64,000 nt of DNA from contig JAEUUI010000008.1 of the NCBI GenBank assembly GCA_016786585.1, forward strand, positions 1 through 64,000. Direction: 5' to 3'. Source of the DNA: Cyclobacteriaceae bacterium (GTDB lineage: Bacteria > Bacteroidota > Bacteroidia > Cytophagales > Cyclobacteriaceae). This document shows, piece after piece, positions 44,561 to 53,763 of the stretch (position 1 is the first letter of the stretch; every line of letters begins with the position of its first letter). The notes under the pieces were generated by a model, which did not search any database, had not been told where the DNA came from, and saw only the letters and a list, made by a program, of their open reading frames with translations. Position numbers and translations under genes: made by a program.

Positions 44561-45274
44561 ATGAAAAGCACATTTATACTTCTGCTTGTATGGATTACCG
44601 GATCGGCATTTTCCCAAGGATTCGTTGCTGCAATCGGTTCAGATGATATTGGAGTGATTCTGAATAATCCTGCAACGGTTGTTCTGGAAACGGGCGATAC
44701 GCTTAAAGGAAAGCTAACATTTGCCTCCCTGATCAACGGCTATCTGAAAAACGTTGCGCTTAAACTCGCGGACGGATCAAAACGAAAGCTGGATGCAGCC
44801 GCGATGAAAACATTAACAGTAAAAGCATCTGCGCTGGCAAAAATGGCAATGATGAATGAGTCTGCGAACTCGATCTTCCGGACTATTAAAACTGATTTCA
44901 ATTCAATTATTAACCGGGAGTACATCGTATTTGAACAGGCGTTGCGGGCAACCAAAAAAGATAAACCTGCCATGATGCAACTTTTGAATCCCGGGTTTGA
45001 TCATGTTATAAAAGTATATGCCGATCCCAACGCCAACGAAACCATGAAGTTGCAATCGGGTGATGTCTCAATAACAGGTGGTGCTGATAAATCATACCTG
45101 TTCGTGAAGAATGGTGAGAAAGCCGTAATCGTAAAGAAGAACGGATACCGCAGAAATTTTGATGAACTGTATGCCGATTGCCCTGACATGCTCACCGCCT
45201 TTGAAGGCGACAATGCGCGTTTTAAAGACCTTGCCGGGCACGTTTTTGCGTACGATCAGTTGTGCGCGAAGTAA
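44561..45274 (+). CDS. secreted protein of unknown function
   Basis: A 237-aa protein. The signal peptide (about 1-18, MKSTFILLLVWITGSAFSQG) is followed by a beta-type segment, ETGDTLKGKLTFASLINGYL, that resembles a short SH3-like barrel, and then a helical region and C-terminal YKK/YRRNFDELYADCP. It is predicted periplasmic or surface. I do not recognise a named family, but secreted proteins with this TGDTLxGK pattern recur in Bacteroidota. The frame can start at TTG 44549; ATG 44561 gives a proper signal peptide. Confidence 0.7.
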   Translation: MKSTFILLLVWITGSAFSQGFVAAIGSDDIGVILNNPATVVLETGDTLKGKLTFASLINGYLKNVALKLADGSKRKLDAAAMKTLTVKASALAKMAMMNESANSIFRTIKTDFNSIINREYIVFEQALRATKKDKPAMMQLLNPGFDHVIKVYADPNANETMKLQSGDVSITGGADKSYLFVKNGEKAVIVKKNGYRRNFDELYADCPDMLTAFEGDNARFKDLAGHVFAYDQLCAK

Positions 45275-45288
45275 GGTAGTTCAAACGG

Positions 45289-45316
45289 TTGAAATAGGGC
45301 AAAATCCGTATCTTTG
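45289..45316 (+). promoter_or_regulatory. promoter of the E1 dehydrogenase gene
   Basis: TTG (45289-45291), 17 nt, then TATCTTTG (45309-45316), a perfect -7 box, 24 bases before the ATG at 45340. Confidence 0.6.
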
Positions 45317-45339
45317 GGCCTTATTTCCATCGCTCCAAC

Positions 45340-47433
45340 ATGCCAGAAACGGTCAAGGAAAAATCGAAGAAAACATCCGGATCCCAGCTCCCGAAAGACG
45401 TACTGCTTAACGCGTACAAACTCATGTGCACAGCCAGACGTATGGCTGAGCTTTACGATGAGAATCGGGAGATATGCAGCAAATATGTTCATAGCACATC
45501 CCGCGGCCATGAAGCCATCCAGCTCGCGGCAGGCATGCAACTTAAGTCGTTCGATTACGGATCACTTTACTACCGCGATGAATCCATGCTTCTGGGGATC
45601 GGCATGCAGCCGCATGAGCTGATGATGCAGCTGATGGCGAAGCGCGATGATCCGTTCTCCGGAGGAAGAACATACTATGGACACCCATCGCTGAAGCGTG
45701 AAGGTTTTCCGCTCATTCCGCATCAAAGTTCGGCTACCGGTATGCAGGCAATCCCGGCAACGGGTATGGCTCACGGCATCGCTTACCTCGAATCACAAAA
45801 ATTATTAAAAGGAAAAAACAATCCGGTTGTTATATGCTCGCTTGGCGATGGCTCGGTTACGGAAGGTGAAGTAGCGGAAGCTTTTCAAATGGCCGTGCTG
45901 AAGAAACTCCCGATCTTGTATCTCATCCAGGATAATGATTGGGGTATCTCTGCTACCGGCAGTGAAATGCGCGCCATGGATGCCTATGAATATGCGGCCG
46001 GCTTTAAGGGCATGGAGCGCATGCGTGTCGATGGGTCGGATTTTTCGGATTCTTATCAAGGCTTGAGCAAGGCTATAGAATACGTTCGTAAAAAACGTTC
46101 TCCGATTCTGGTTCATGCAAAATGTCCGCTACTTGGTCATCATACCTCGGGTGTAAGAAAAGAATGGTATCGCGGAGATAACCTTGACCTGCACCAGCAG
46201 GATGATCCGCTTGTTAAGCTTGAAAAAGTATTGCTCGAACAGGTTGATGAAAATGAGCTTGCTGCGATCAGAAAAACGGCAAACGAGTTTATTCAATCGG
46301 AATATGAAAAGGCACTAAGTTCACCTGATCCCGATGTATCGGATTTTGGATCGCATGAATTTGCGCCAACCCCGGTAACGGAAGAGAGTGGCATTCGCTC
46401 TCCGAAAGGCGGTGAAAAGGTTGTGATGGTTGATGCCGCCTTGCATGCCGTTGATGAAATTTTAAAGAAACATCCCGAGGCATTGTTCTATGGCCAGGAT
46501 GTTGGCCGCAGGTTGGGCGGAGTTTTTCGCGAAGCTGCAACGCTGGCACAAAAGTATGGCGATGAACGCGTGTTCAATACACCAATTCAGGAAGCGTACA
46601 TTGTGGGTTCAACGGCAGGCATGTCGGCTGTGGGAGCGAAGCCAATTGTTGAGATTCAATTTGCAGATTACATCTGGCCTGGGATTAATCAATTAGTCGA
46701 AGAACTTTCGAAAAGCTGTTATTTATCGAGGGGACAATTTCCGGTTCAATCGCTCATCCGGGTGCCGATTGGTGCGTATGGGGGCGGTGGACCGTATCAT
46801 TCCGGAAGTGTTGAGTCTGCGCTGGTTACAATCAATGGAATCAAGGTTGTATACCCGTCAAACGCGGCCGACATGAAGGGATTACTCAAAGCATCCTTCT
46901 ATGATCCCAACCCGGTTGTGCTGCTGGAGCACAAAGGTCTTTACTGGTCGAAGGTTCCCGGAACAACCGATGCAAAAACGATTGAGCCGGATGAAGACTA
47001 CATCATTCCGCTTGGGAAAGCAAACATTGTTCAAAAGGCTGATGCAAAGTCAATCGAGGCGAGTGAGAGTGCATTGATTATCACGTACGGCATGGGTGTG
47101 TATTGGGCGAAAGAAGCGTCAAATAAATTTAAAGGCCGTGTTGAGATTCTTGATTTGCGAACACTTAACCCGTTAGACTGGGACGCGATCCGATCCGGTG
47201 TTGAAACGCATGGCCGTGCAATGGTACTCACGGAGGAACCGGTTCATAACTCATTTGCCGAGTCGCTGGCGGGCCGTATTTCAAAGACTTGTTTCACAAG
47301 TTTAGATGCACCTGTATGGACTGTGGGAGCCGTTAACCTTCCAGCTGTTCCGTTAAATGTCGATCTGGAAAAGATGATGTTGCCAAACAGCGACAAGGTT
47401 CAGGCAGAACTTGATACGCTGTTAAACTACTAG
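45340..47433 (+). CDS. fused E1 alpha/beta 2-oxoacid dehydrogenase (branched-chain type)
   Basis: A 697-aa thiamine-diphosphate enzyme joining both E1 subunits. The alpha part (about 10-330) has YGHPSLKREGFPLIPHQSS, AIPATGMAHGIAY and the ThDP/Mg motif SLGDGSVTEGEVAEAFQMA ending in QDNDWGIS. The beta part (about 360-697) has VMVDAALHAVDEIL, FYGQDVGRRLGGVFREA, VFNTPIQEAYIVGSTAGMSA, QFADYIWPGINQLVEE, and HSGSVESALVTINGIKVVYP. The family feeds acyl groups to an E2 lipoyl acyltransferase. Fused forms of this kind are usual in Bacteroidota and are mostly annotated as branched-chain 2-oxoacid dehydrogenase; substrate specificity is inferred. E2 and E3 genes are not adjacent. The 3' end overlaps tamL by 4 bp, tail to tail. 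Confidence 0.9.
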   Translation: MPETVKEKSKKTSGSQLPKDVLLNAYKLMCTARRMAELYDENREICSKYVHSTSRGHEAIQLAAGMQLKSFDYGSLYYRDESMLLGIGMQPHELMMQLMAKRDDPFSGGRTYYGHPSLKREGFPLIPHQSSATGMQAIPATGMAHGIAYLESQKLLKGKNNPVVICSLGDGSVTEGEVAEAFQMAVLKKLPILYLIQDNDWGISATGSEMRAMDAYEYAAGFKGMERMRVDGSDFSDSYQGLSKAIEYVRKKRSPILVHAKCPLLGHHTSGVRKEWYRGDNLDLHQQDDPLVKLEKVLLEQVDENELAAIRKTANEFIQSEYEKALSSPDPDVSDFGSHEFAPTPVTEESGIRSPKGGEKVVMVDAALHAVDEILKKHPEALFYGQDVGRRLGGVFREAATLAQKYGDERVFNTPIQEAYIVGSTAGMSAVGAKPIVEIQFADYIWPGINQLVEELSKSCYLSRGQFPVQSLIRVPIGAYGGGGPYHSGSVESALVTINGIKVVYPSNAADMKGLLKASFYDPNPVVLLEHKGLYWSKVPGTTDAKTIEPDEDYIIPLGKANIVQKADAKSIEASESALIITYGMGVYWAKEASNKFKGRVEILDLRTLNPLDWDAIRSGVETHGRAMVLTEEPVHNSFAESLAGRISKTCFTSLDAPVWTVGAVNLPAVPLNVDLEKMMLPNSDKVQAELDTLLNY

Positions 47434-49913
47434 AAGGAGTATCCGATACCGATGTTGTAAATAACCGGTTCGTTGTACTGTGTATAAGGGCGGAAGAATC
47501 GCATCTTAGGAAGTACAAACCTGTCGCCTGAATCACGTGCGGGGTCGTAAGCTTTGATCCCCACATCGAAGCGAAGGATCAGGAACGAGAAGTTGAATCG
47601 TAACCCAAAGCCGGTACCAACACCAATTTCCCGATAAAACCTGTTCAGGTTAAACTGCGAATTGCCTTTGTTTTCATTGTTATCGTCCAGCGGTTTAAAC
47701 GTCCATACGTTACCGGCATCCACAAATACGGCACCTTCCACAAACCCGAATATCTTCTTTCTTATTTCCACGCTTCCTTCCAGTAAAATATCGCCCGGCT
47801 TTTCAAACTGGTAGTTGAAATATCCATCCTGTGCGATGTCGCTGCTCACGTCTGGCTTGAATGATCCCTGTCCGAGCCTGCGGGGCCGCCAGGCACGGAT
47901 ACTGTTACTACCGCCAGCAAAGAAGTACTTTTCGTAGGGGAGCGCCCGGGTTGTATCGCCATACGCATAGGCTACCCCGCCATTGAAGCGGTATGCGAGC
48001 ATGGTGGTTCGGTCAAGAACTTTCGTTCTCCTGAAGTCAACGCTTGCTCGGAGGTATTTGAACTTCTGCAGACCTTCTGCCGAGATATCAATTAAGTTTT
48101 GAATCGTTCCGCCACTTTCGATCGCCCAGCGGAAGAACGCGGATGTGGTACCCGGACTACCATAGTTGTTGAAATTCCACGTCATCGCGAAGATCATACT
48201 GCTTACGAACGATGAATTAAACGAATACTTCAGCGGGTTTCCATATTCGCTGAACTGTTGATTTAAAAAGGTTTGAAACGCGTCAGACGTTGTTGAATTG
48301 ATCACACTCAGGTTGACGATTGTAAAATCGTAACGCCTGATGCGCTGGTTATCCCAACTGTAGGTAAAGTTGGCAGAGGTTGCTTTACGCTGATACTCCG
48401 GCCGGTTTGTGTAGGTATAACCCACCTGGACTTTTGTTCGGGGGTTAACACGACCGAGCCGATACCGCATCTGCTCCGGAAGCGGAAAAAGAAATTGCGG
48501 AAAGAGGATAGAGGCGTTGATACCTGCTTCAATGCTGCGGTATACGCTGATATTGCTCGACTGCGTAGCAGAAAGAACACCCTCGTATCCAACCCGGCCA
48601 TTCATTTCAAAGTTCTCAAGGCCTTTGAAGATGTTGCGTTTCATAAAGTTCACGCTGTAGAACGGACCCGGGAAGCCCTGCGTAACGCTCATACCTACTT
48701 CATTCGACCATTGATATCGATCCAGCGGGCTGGTAAAAATGTTGGCAATAAATTTTCCGCCAGCCGTATCGTAGTTCACGTTCACGAACTTGAAGTTATT
48801 CAGGTTGGCAAGCTGACGCTGGGTATCGAACGTCTTGGTGCGACTGTAATACTGACCCGGTGCAAGGAACACACGCTGGCCAAGCATTCTTAAACTGTAG
48901 TTCCGTTCAAAGTATTGGAAATTAACACCCCGTGATTTTCGCTTCGTGCGAAACGCATCGGAGGAGGGTGGAGCGGTTCCTGCATCGGTGGTGAAGTTCA
49001 CTTCATCGATAATAAATTTCTTGTGATATCCGCGCTTGGCGGGATCGTTCACAATTACCTGAACTCCGATCTTGCGATTCGGGCGATAGGTGGTATCCGT
49101 CTCGTATTCGATGTATTGTCTGCTGAAGTCATAGTAGCCGTTGTCTTTCAGCAGCAAGTCGATGCGCTCGCGTTCTTTCGAAAAGTTATCCTGGCGGTAA
49201 CGCTGTCCTTTCTGCAAAAAACTCTGGGACTTGTTTCGGATCAACAGGTTGTAGATAGCGGTATCCGTTACGCGATAAAATACCGTGTCGATCCGGTACG
49301 GTCTGCCCGCATCAATTGTGTATTCGATCTGCACTTTCTTCTGAAAGCGTTCCTTGTTTCGCTTCCGTTCATTTTTTGGAACGAGTTCACAGGAGGTAAC
49401 GGAGTTGTTAAAATAGCCGTTGGAAAAAAGATAGTCAGAGAATTTTGCCACAGTAAGATCCGTGGCCGATGAGTCGTAAACCGTGATCGGATCAACCCAC
49501 TGCATCAGCAGGTTTCCATTTTGTATCCGGTCGTTCATCTTGTCGACCTTGCTTTGCTTTGTGAACAACAGGTTGTTGGCTTTGTTGTCGGACTTTGCTT
49601 TGGCAATTTTTGCGTTGTACTTCTTTTCGATCTTGGCGATCTTCTTTTCGTACTTCTTCGGGTCGAACTTTTTTCTGCCGAAATAATGAACCCAGCGGGG
49701 CGTTAGCGGAATTCTCCCGAATGCTTTTTGATTTTCCTTTTGGGTGTAAAGATCTTTAAGTGTGCTTTCGCTGATGTCTGCCGGCTGGCCCTTGATTTTT
49801 TGCCGGTAGAGAAGCCGCTCGTTTTCTTTCAGGTACCGCGTGCCCGTGCACGCCTGCAGCAGAATCAAAACTGAGAAAAGAAGGAAATAATATCTAATTT
49901 TCGAGGGTATCAA
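47430..49913 (-). CDS. tamL: TamL-type Omp85 outer-membrane lipoprotein (BamA/TamA family)
   Basis: An 827-aa protein. A lipoprotein signal peptide ends in LLQAC with Cys22. POTRA-like segments follow (about 150-330: VQIEYTIDAGRPYRIDTVFY, LLLKDNGYYDFSRQYIEYET, KIGVQVIVNDPAKRGYHKKF). The Omp85 16-strand barrel fills the C-terminal half, with YFFAGGSNSIRAWRPRRLGQ (the conserved RxWRxRxLG region) and GVGTGFGLRFNFSFLILRFD. Lipidated TamA variants called TamL are known from Bacteroidota and assemble outer-membrane proteins with TamB. No tamB gene is adjacent. Only 10 bp separate its start from the divergent SpoU methyltransferase gene. Confidence 0.88.
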   Translation of the reverse strand: MIPSKIRYYFLLFSVLILLQACTGTRYLKENERLLYRQKIKGQPADISESTLKDLYTQKENQKAFGRIPLTPRWVHYFGRKKFDPKKYEKKIAKIEKKYNAKIAKAKSDNKANNLLFTKQSKVDKMNDRIQNGNLLMQWVDPITVYDSSATDLTVAKFSDYLFSNGYFNNSVTSCELVPKNERKRNKERFQKKVQIEYTIDAGRPYRIDTVFYRVTDTAIYNLLIRNKSQSFLQKGQRYRQDNFSKERERIDLLLKDNGYYDFSRQYIEYETDTTYRPNRKIGVQVIVNDPAKRGYHKKFIIDEVNFTTDAGTAPPSSDAFRTKRKSRGVNFQYFERNYSLRMLGQRVFLAPGQYYSRTKTFDTQRQLANLNNFKFVNVNYDTAGGKFIANIFTSPLDRYQWSNEVGMSVTQGFPGPFYSVNFMKRNIFKGLENFEMNGRVGYEGVLSATQSSNISVYRSIEAGINASILFPQFLFPLPEQMRYRLGRVNPRTKVQVGYTYTNRPEYQRKATSANFTYSWDNQRIRRYDFTIVNLSVINSTTSDAFQTFLNQQFSEYGNPLKYSFNSSFVSSMIFAMTWNFNNYGSPGTTSAFFRWAIESGGTIQNLIDISAEGLQKFKYLRASVDFRRTKVLDRTTMLAYRFNGGVAYAYGDTTRALPYEKYFFAGGSNSIRAWRPRRLGQGSFKPDVSSDIAQDGYFNYQFEKPGDILLEGSVEIRKKIFGFVEGAVFVDAGNVWTFKPLDDNNENKGNSQFNLNRFYREIGVGTGFGLRFNFSFLILRFDVGIKAYDPARDSGDRFVLPKMRFFRPYTQYNEPVIYNIGIGYSF

Positions 49914-49923
49914 CGGTCAAAAA

Positions 49924-50664
49924 ATGCTTTCCAAAGCGCGGATCAAATTCATCAAATCTTTGCAATTAAAGAAATACCGAAAACAGGAACAATGTTTTAC
50001 GGTTGAGGGTGAAAAAAGCGTTTTAGAGGTTCTGAACTCATCACTGCATGTCAGGGAGTTGTACGCCACGGCCGGGTTTATTGGCCGTCAAAAGGCGGCC
50101 CTCGCCACGTTTAAAGGTACCGTTGTCGAGGTACAGGACAAAGATCTTGCTTCAGCAGGAGAGTATGCTTCCAACGATGGCGCGCTTGCCGTGGTTACGA
50201 TTCCCGAAAACGAGTTGCCGAAGATCAGCGAACAAGAATTTGTATTGATGCTTGATGACATCCGCGACCCCGGGAATCTCGGCACCATCATTCGCACGGC
50301 TGATTGGTACGGAATAAAAACTATTATCGCTTCGGAAGAAACCGCGGATGTTTATAACGCGAAAGTCATTCAAGCCAGTATGGGCTCATTTACCCGGACA
50401 CGCGTATACTACACCAACCTGCAGCAGTTTCTGTCAACCAATCGCTTGCCGGTTTACGGAACGTTTTTGAACGGAGCGGACGCGCATGCGTTTAACTTCG
50501 GCAACGGTGGGATCGTTGTAATTGGCAATGAAGCAAACGGAATTTCGAACGATGTGGAACGCTTTGTTACCCAAAAAATCACCATACCGCGTTTCGGTCA
50601 CGCTGAATCCCTGAACGCTGCTATTGCGACAGCAGTAATTCTCGATAACATCCGCAGGCGTTAA
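49924..50664 (+). CDS. TrmH/SpoU-family RNA 2'-O-methyltransferase
   Basis: A 246-aa SPOUT enzyme. An N-terminal substrate-binding domain (about 1-90, RIKFIKSLQLKKYRKQEQCF) precedes the knot domain: motif 1 DDIRDPGNLGTIIRTADWYG, motif 2 GGIVVIGNEANGISNDV, motif 3 IPRFGHAESLNAAIATAVIL. It methylates a ribose 2'-OH in rRNA or tRNA; the exact site is unknown. It shares a 10-bp divergent gap with tamL and overlaps the queuosine transporter by 4 bp, tail to tail. Confidence 0.92.
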   Translation: MLSKARIKFIKSLQLKKYRKQEQCFTVEGEKSVLEVLNSSLHVRELYATAGFIGRQKAALATFKGTVVEVQDKDLASAGEYASNDGALAVVTIPENELPKISEQEFVLMLDDIRDPGNLGTIIRTADWYGIKTIIASEETADVYNAKVIQASMGSFTRTRVYYTNLQQFLSTNRLPVYGTFLNGADAHAFNFGNGGIVVIGNEANGISNDVERFVTQKITIPRFGHAESLNAAIATAVILDNIRRR

Positions 50665-51440
50665 AAGAAGCCTTTGCTGCTTTCCGTTGCTTCCGTGGAA
50701 ATTTTCTCAGCATGTTCCTTACCAAGATATTTATCGATTATGGAATGTCCGAGGTAGATGAGTGGGGTTAAGGCAATCGCAACAATGAATTTGTAGATGT
50801 AATTGGTAATTCCAATCGCCACGATTTGAGATGTGGTGAACACACCGGAAAAGGCAATGAATAAAACAACAAAGCTGTCGATGAACTGGGATACCAGGGT
50901 TGATCCGGTAGAGCGCAGCCACAGGTATTTGTTGCCAGTAACTTTCTTGAGTTTTTGGAATACAAACACATCGGTAAGCTGCCCGATAATGAATGCTGTT
51001 AGTGAACCGATGATGATGCGCTGACCCTGGCCAAATATCTTGTTGAACGCAATGTCCATGTCTACCGTACTGCCGTCAGGCCCTTTGGTGTAATGCCAGA
51101 AATCAGCGGGAGACAGCAGCATCGTAAGAAAGATCACCAGGAAAGCATACGCGATTAACCCTGCCGTGAGGTAGCTGATGCGCTTTACCCCGGGCTTTCC
51201 GAAATATTCGTTGATCAGGTCAGTTGTGATAAACACCACCGGCCAGATCACAACCCCCGCAGTCAAATTAAAATCCATTGTGAACCCAAGAATGTTCAGT
51301 TGCGCAGGGTTCATGCCGAGTGTCTGTTCGAACGAAAAGATCTTTACGCCAATCATTTCGGCCAGCAAGGCATTGGTGATGAAGATACCTGCCAGAACGA
51401 GGAACAGGCGATGCTTCTTTTGCTCAAGAGTGGGGTGCAT
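50661..51440 (-). CDS. queuosine precursor transporter (YhhQ family)
   Basis: A 259-aa membrane protein with about six hydrophobic helices. LAGIFITNALLAEMIGVKIF, GVVIWPVVFITTDLINEYFG and LWLRSTGSTLVSQFIDSFVV are the conserved features of the vitamin-uptake-like YhhQ/DUF165 family, which imports preQ0/preQ1 or queuine for tRNA modification. It lies 4 bp after rnz in the same direction. No preQ1 riboswitch can precede it in that gap. Confidence 0.9.
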   Translation of the reverse strand: MHPTLEQKKHRLFLVLAGIFITNALLAEMIGVKIFSFEQTLGMNPAQLNILGFTMDFNLTAGVVIWPVVFITTDLINEYFGKPGVKRISYLTAGLIAYAFLVIFLTMLLSPADFWHYTKGPDGSTVDMDIAFNKIFGQGQRIIIGSLTAFIIGQLTDVFVFQKLKKVTGNKYLWLRSTGSTLVSQFIDSFVVLFIAFSGVFTTSQIVAIGITNYIYKFIVAIALTPLIYLGHSIIDKYLGKEHAEKISTEATESSKGFF

Positions 51441-51444
51441 AGGG

Positions 51445-52362
51445 TTAGTCTTCTATCGTGAAGGTTTCGCCTTCCAGTGCAAGATACGTATTCTGAAACA
51501 CGCGCTTTGCCTCATCAATCACCGGCAATAAATCTTTATACCGCGCTGAAAAATGGCCGATCAGCAGGCGTGTCGGTTGTGCTTTCATTGCGATTGTAGC
51601 TGCCTGTTTTACCGTACTGTGGCGGGTTTCGAGTGCTTTGTCTGCATCTTCTTCCATGAAGGTCGCTTCATGGTAAAGAACATCAATGTCCCTGATTTGT
51701 TCGATGATGTCTTCAAAATATTGCGTGTCAGAACAGTAGGCGTAGCTTCTGGATTTCCTTGGGGGCAGTGTAAGCTTGTCGTTTCTGTACAAAACATTAC
51801 CGACTTCATCAAGCAGGTCTTCTCCGGCTTTTAGCTTATTCAGCTGCAAAATGGACAGATTCTGCGGCAGCATCTCTTTGTCGATTCGTCTCGGTTTTTG
51901 TTTCTCGCGGATCAAAAATCCTGAACAATCTAGCTTGTGCAGCAACGGTATGGTTTCAACCATTACGAACTTGTTTTCAAAGATTACTTCTTTCTTGCCG
52001 GGCGTAAGCTGATGAAAGATGATCTTATAGTTCAGGGCCGACTTCGAGTATTTTAGTTGAAGCGTGATAATCTCATCCAGGCCTTTATGACTGTAAATGT
52101 GTAAATCGTTTTTGCGTTTATTCAGATGCAGCGTAAAGAGCAAACCCATCAGACCCAGGTAATGATCGCCATGCAGATGTGAAATAAAGATGTGATCGAT
52201 GCGGTGCATATGAAGATCGAACTTCATCAACTGTAGTTGGGCACCTTCCGCACAGTCGATCAGGAAGTAGTTATTCTCAACTTCTATGAATTGTGCCGAA
52301 GGCATGCGCCCGTAGGCCGGAACGGCACCGCTTGAACCAAGGATTGTAATTTTAAACGCCAC
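51445..52362 (-). CDS. rnz: ribonuclease Z
   Basis: A 305-aa metallo-beta-lactamase-fold nuclease. Metal motif ISHLHGDHYLGLMGLLFT has HxHxDH at residues 62-67; LIDCAEGAQLQL precedes it. Later metal ligands are in LDCSGFLIREK, LYHEATF and LLIGHFSARY. It processes tRNA 3' ends. The family hallmark GSSGAVPAYGRMPSA is at the N-terminus. It lies between the serine hydrolase and the queuosine transporter in one transcript. Confidence 0.95.
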   Translation of the reverse strand: MAFKITILGSSGAVPAYGRMPSAQFIEVENNYFLIDCAEGAQLQLMKFDLHMHRIDHIFISHLHGDHYLGLMGLLFTLHLNKRKNDLHIYSHKGLDEIITLQLKYSKSALNYKIIFHQLTPGKKEVIFENKFVMVETIPLLHKLDCSGFLIREKQKPRRIDKEMLPQNLSILQLNKLKAGEDLLDEVGNVLYRNDKLTLPPRKSRSYAYCSDTQYFEDIIEQIRDIDVLYHEATFMEEDADKALETRHSTVKQAATIAMKAQPTRLLIGHFSARYKDLLPVIDEAKRVFQNTYLALEGETFTIED

Positions 52363-52385
52363 GTACCTCGCAATAAGCTCTTAAG

Positions 52386-53696
52386 TTATTTCTTTTTCAG
52401 ATAATACACGTTGTCGGTTTCTTTGATCAGCAATGCATGTTCGTTCGGAATAAATTGAAAGTAATACCCCGTTACAGGATGTACGAAATAATTGATCATA
52501 ACCGGCTCAAGTTCAAAACGTGCGCCCTGGGTTTCAGCAACAGGCTTCGAATTCTGAACTGAGAGGACCACAGGCGGCATTCCTGTTGCTTCGTAGGTGC
52601 CGGCATAGGAGGTAAGATCAGCCGCACTGCCCGATGTAAACGGTATTTCAATGTTCTCGTTAAAACAACTTTTAATGATGCTTTCCAGGATGTCGGTGCG
52701 TGGAAAATTGATCCCATTGGTGCAATACACCACGGAGATTTTGGTTTCAGGATAATAACGAGTAGCCGTATAAAATTCTTCGATGCGACCGTTATGCCCG
52801 TAGCCTTTGGAGGTGCCGTAATCGTATGGGAACAAACCATACCCGTATTCGTTAACCATCGTCTCCATTTCGGTTAAGCTTGACTTGCTGACCAGCTTGC
52901 CTGTGAATAACGATTGAATGAATACCGACAAATCAGAAACGGTAGAAATAATTGAGCCTGCTCCTAGGTGTATGCCAGGATATGTTTGCTTAACTGCGCT
53001 CCATGAACCGTTCGAATACTTGTATGAAATACTCTCCCCGGGTTTAGCTTCAGAAGGTGAAGCTATGTACGTGTCCTTTAACTTAAGTTTTGATGTGATT
53101 CGGCTCTCAAGATTTTTCTCATAACTCAGTCCGGTAACTTTCTCCAGGATATAGCTTAGCAGAAGGTAATTTGTATTGCAGTATTCATTTTTACTCCCCG
53201 GTTCAAAATCCATTCCTTTCGCACGGATAATCTCAATCAGCTCTGCGTGACTCTTGGGTTTATCCATCCATTCTTCAAATCCTGTGGCGTTCGTGTAGTC
53301 GTGTAGTCCGCTTTGATGGTTGAGTAAGTGTGCCAGCGTGATCTTGCCGGCATTTGGGAGATCCGGATAGAAATCACTGAGGAACTGGTTTAAGCTTAGC
53401 TTATTCTTTTCGATCAGCTGAAAAATCATTACAGCCGTAAATACTTTCGAGACGGACCCGATCCGGTAGCGGGTGTTGAGGGCTGTCGGAGTTTTTTGAT
53501 TTTCGCTCATGCTGCTGAACCCCAGCGTGCCCGTGAAGATCTGCTTGTTATTCTGATAGATGGCCAGGCTTCCCAATGCGAGCTCACGTGTCTCAAGCGA
53601 TTGCAGGAATTCTTTCAATTGTTCGGTGCGAACCTGTGCAACGCATGGAGATAGTAGGGAGAGCAGCCATACGGAAACAAAAAATATTCTTCTCAT
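52386..53696 (-). CDS. secreted serine hydrolase (class C beta-lactamase / PBP fold)
   Basis: A 436-aa protein with a signal peptide (about 1-20, ending PCVA). The catalytic SVSK is at residues 81-84, the YxN box in NEYCNTNYLL, and the third motif HNG in GYGHNGRIEE. The C-terminal domain (about 345-436) is a small beta domain. This large family contains DD-peptidases, esterases and aminopeptidases, and the substrate is unknown. Predicted periplasmic. It sits between the STAS gene and rnz, and a terminator lies 5 bp upstream of its ATG. Confidence 0.88.
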   Translation of the reverse strand: MRRIFFVSVWLLSLLSPCVAQVRTEQLKEFLQSLETRELALGSLAIYQNNKQIFTGTLGFSSMSENQKTPTALNTRYRIGSVSKVFTAVMIFQLIEKNKLSLNQFLSDFYPDLPNAGKITLAHLLNHQSGLHDYTNATGFEEWMDKPKSHAELIEIIRAKGMDFEPGSKNEYCNTNYLLLSYILEKVTGLSYEKNLESRITSKLKLKDTYIASPSEAKPGESISYKYSNGSWSAVKQTYPGIHLGAGSIISTVSDLSVFIQSLFTGKLVSKSSLTEMETMVNEYGYGLFPYDYGTSKGYGHNGRIEEFYTATRYYPETKISVVYCTNGINFPRTDILESIIKSCFNENIEIPFTSGSAADLTSYAGTYEATGMPPVVLSVQNSKPVAETQGARFELEPVMINYFVHPVTGYYFQFIPNEHALLIKETDNVYYLKKK

Positions 53697-53701
53697 GGGT
53701 G

Positions 53702-53738
53702 TAAAAACAAAAGACCAAAATCATGAACGACTTTGGTC
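53702..53738 (-). terminator. intrinsic terminator after the STAS gene
   Basis: On the minus strand GACCAAA (53732-53738) pairs with TTTGGTC (53713-53719), followed by TTTTGTTTTT (53703-53712). The T-run ends 6 bases before the serine hydrolase ATG. Confidence 0.75.
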
Positions 53739-53763
53739 TGTGATAGTTTTATAACTTGAAGAC

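Noticed and set aside
50661-51445. preQ1 riboswitch ahead of the queuosine precursor transporter
   Set aside because: Only 4 bp separate the rnz stop from the transporter start and it is co-transcribed with rnz, so no riboswitch fits.
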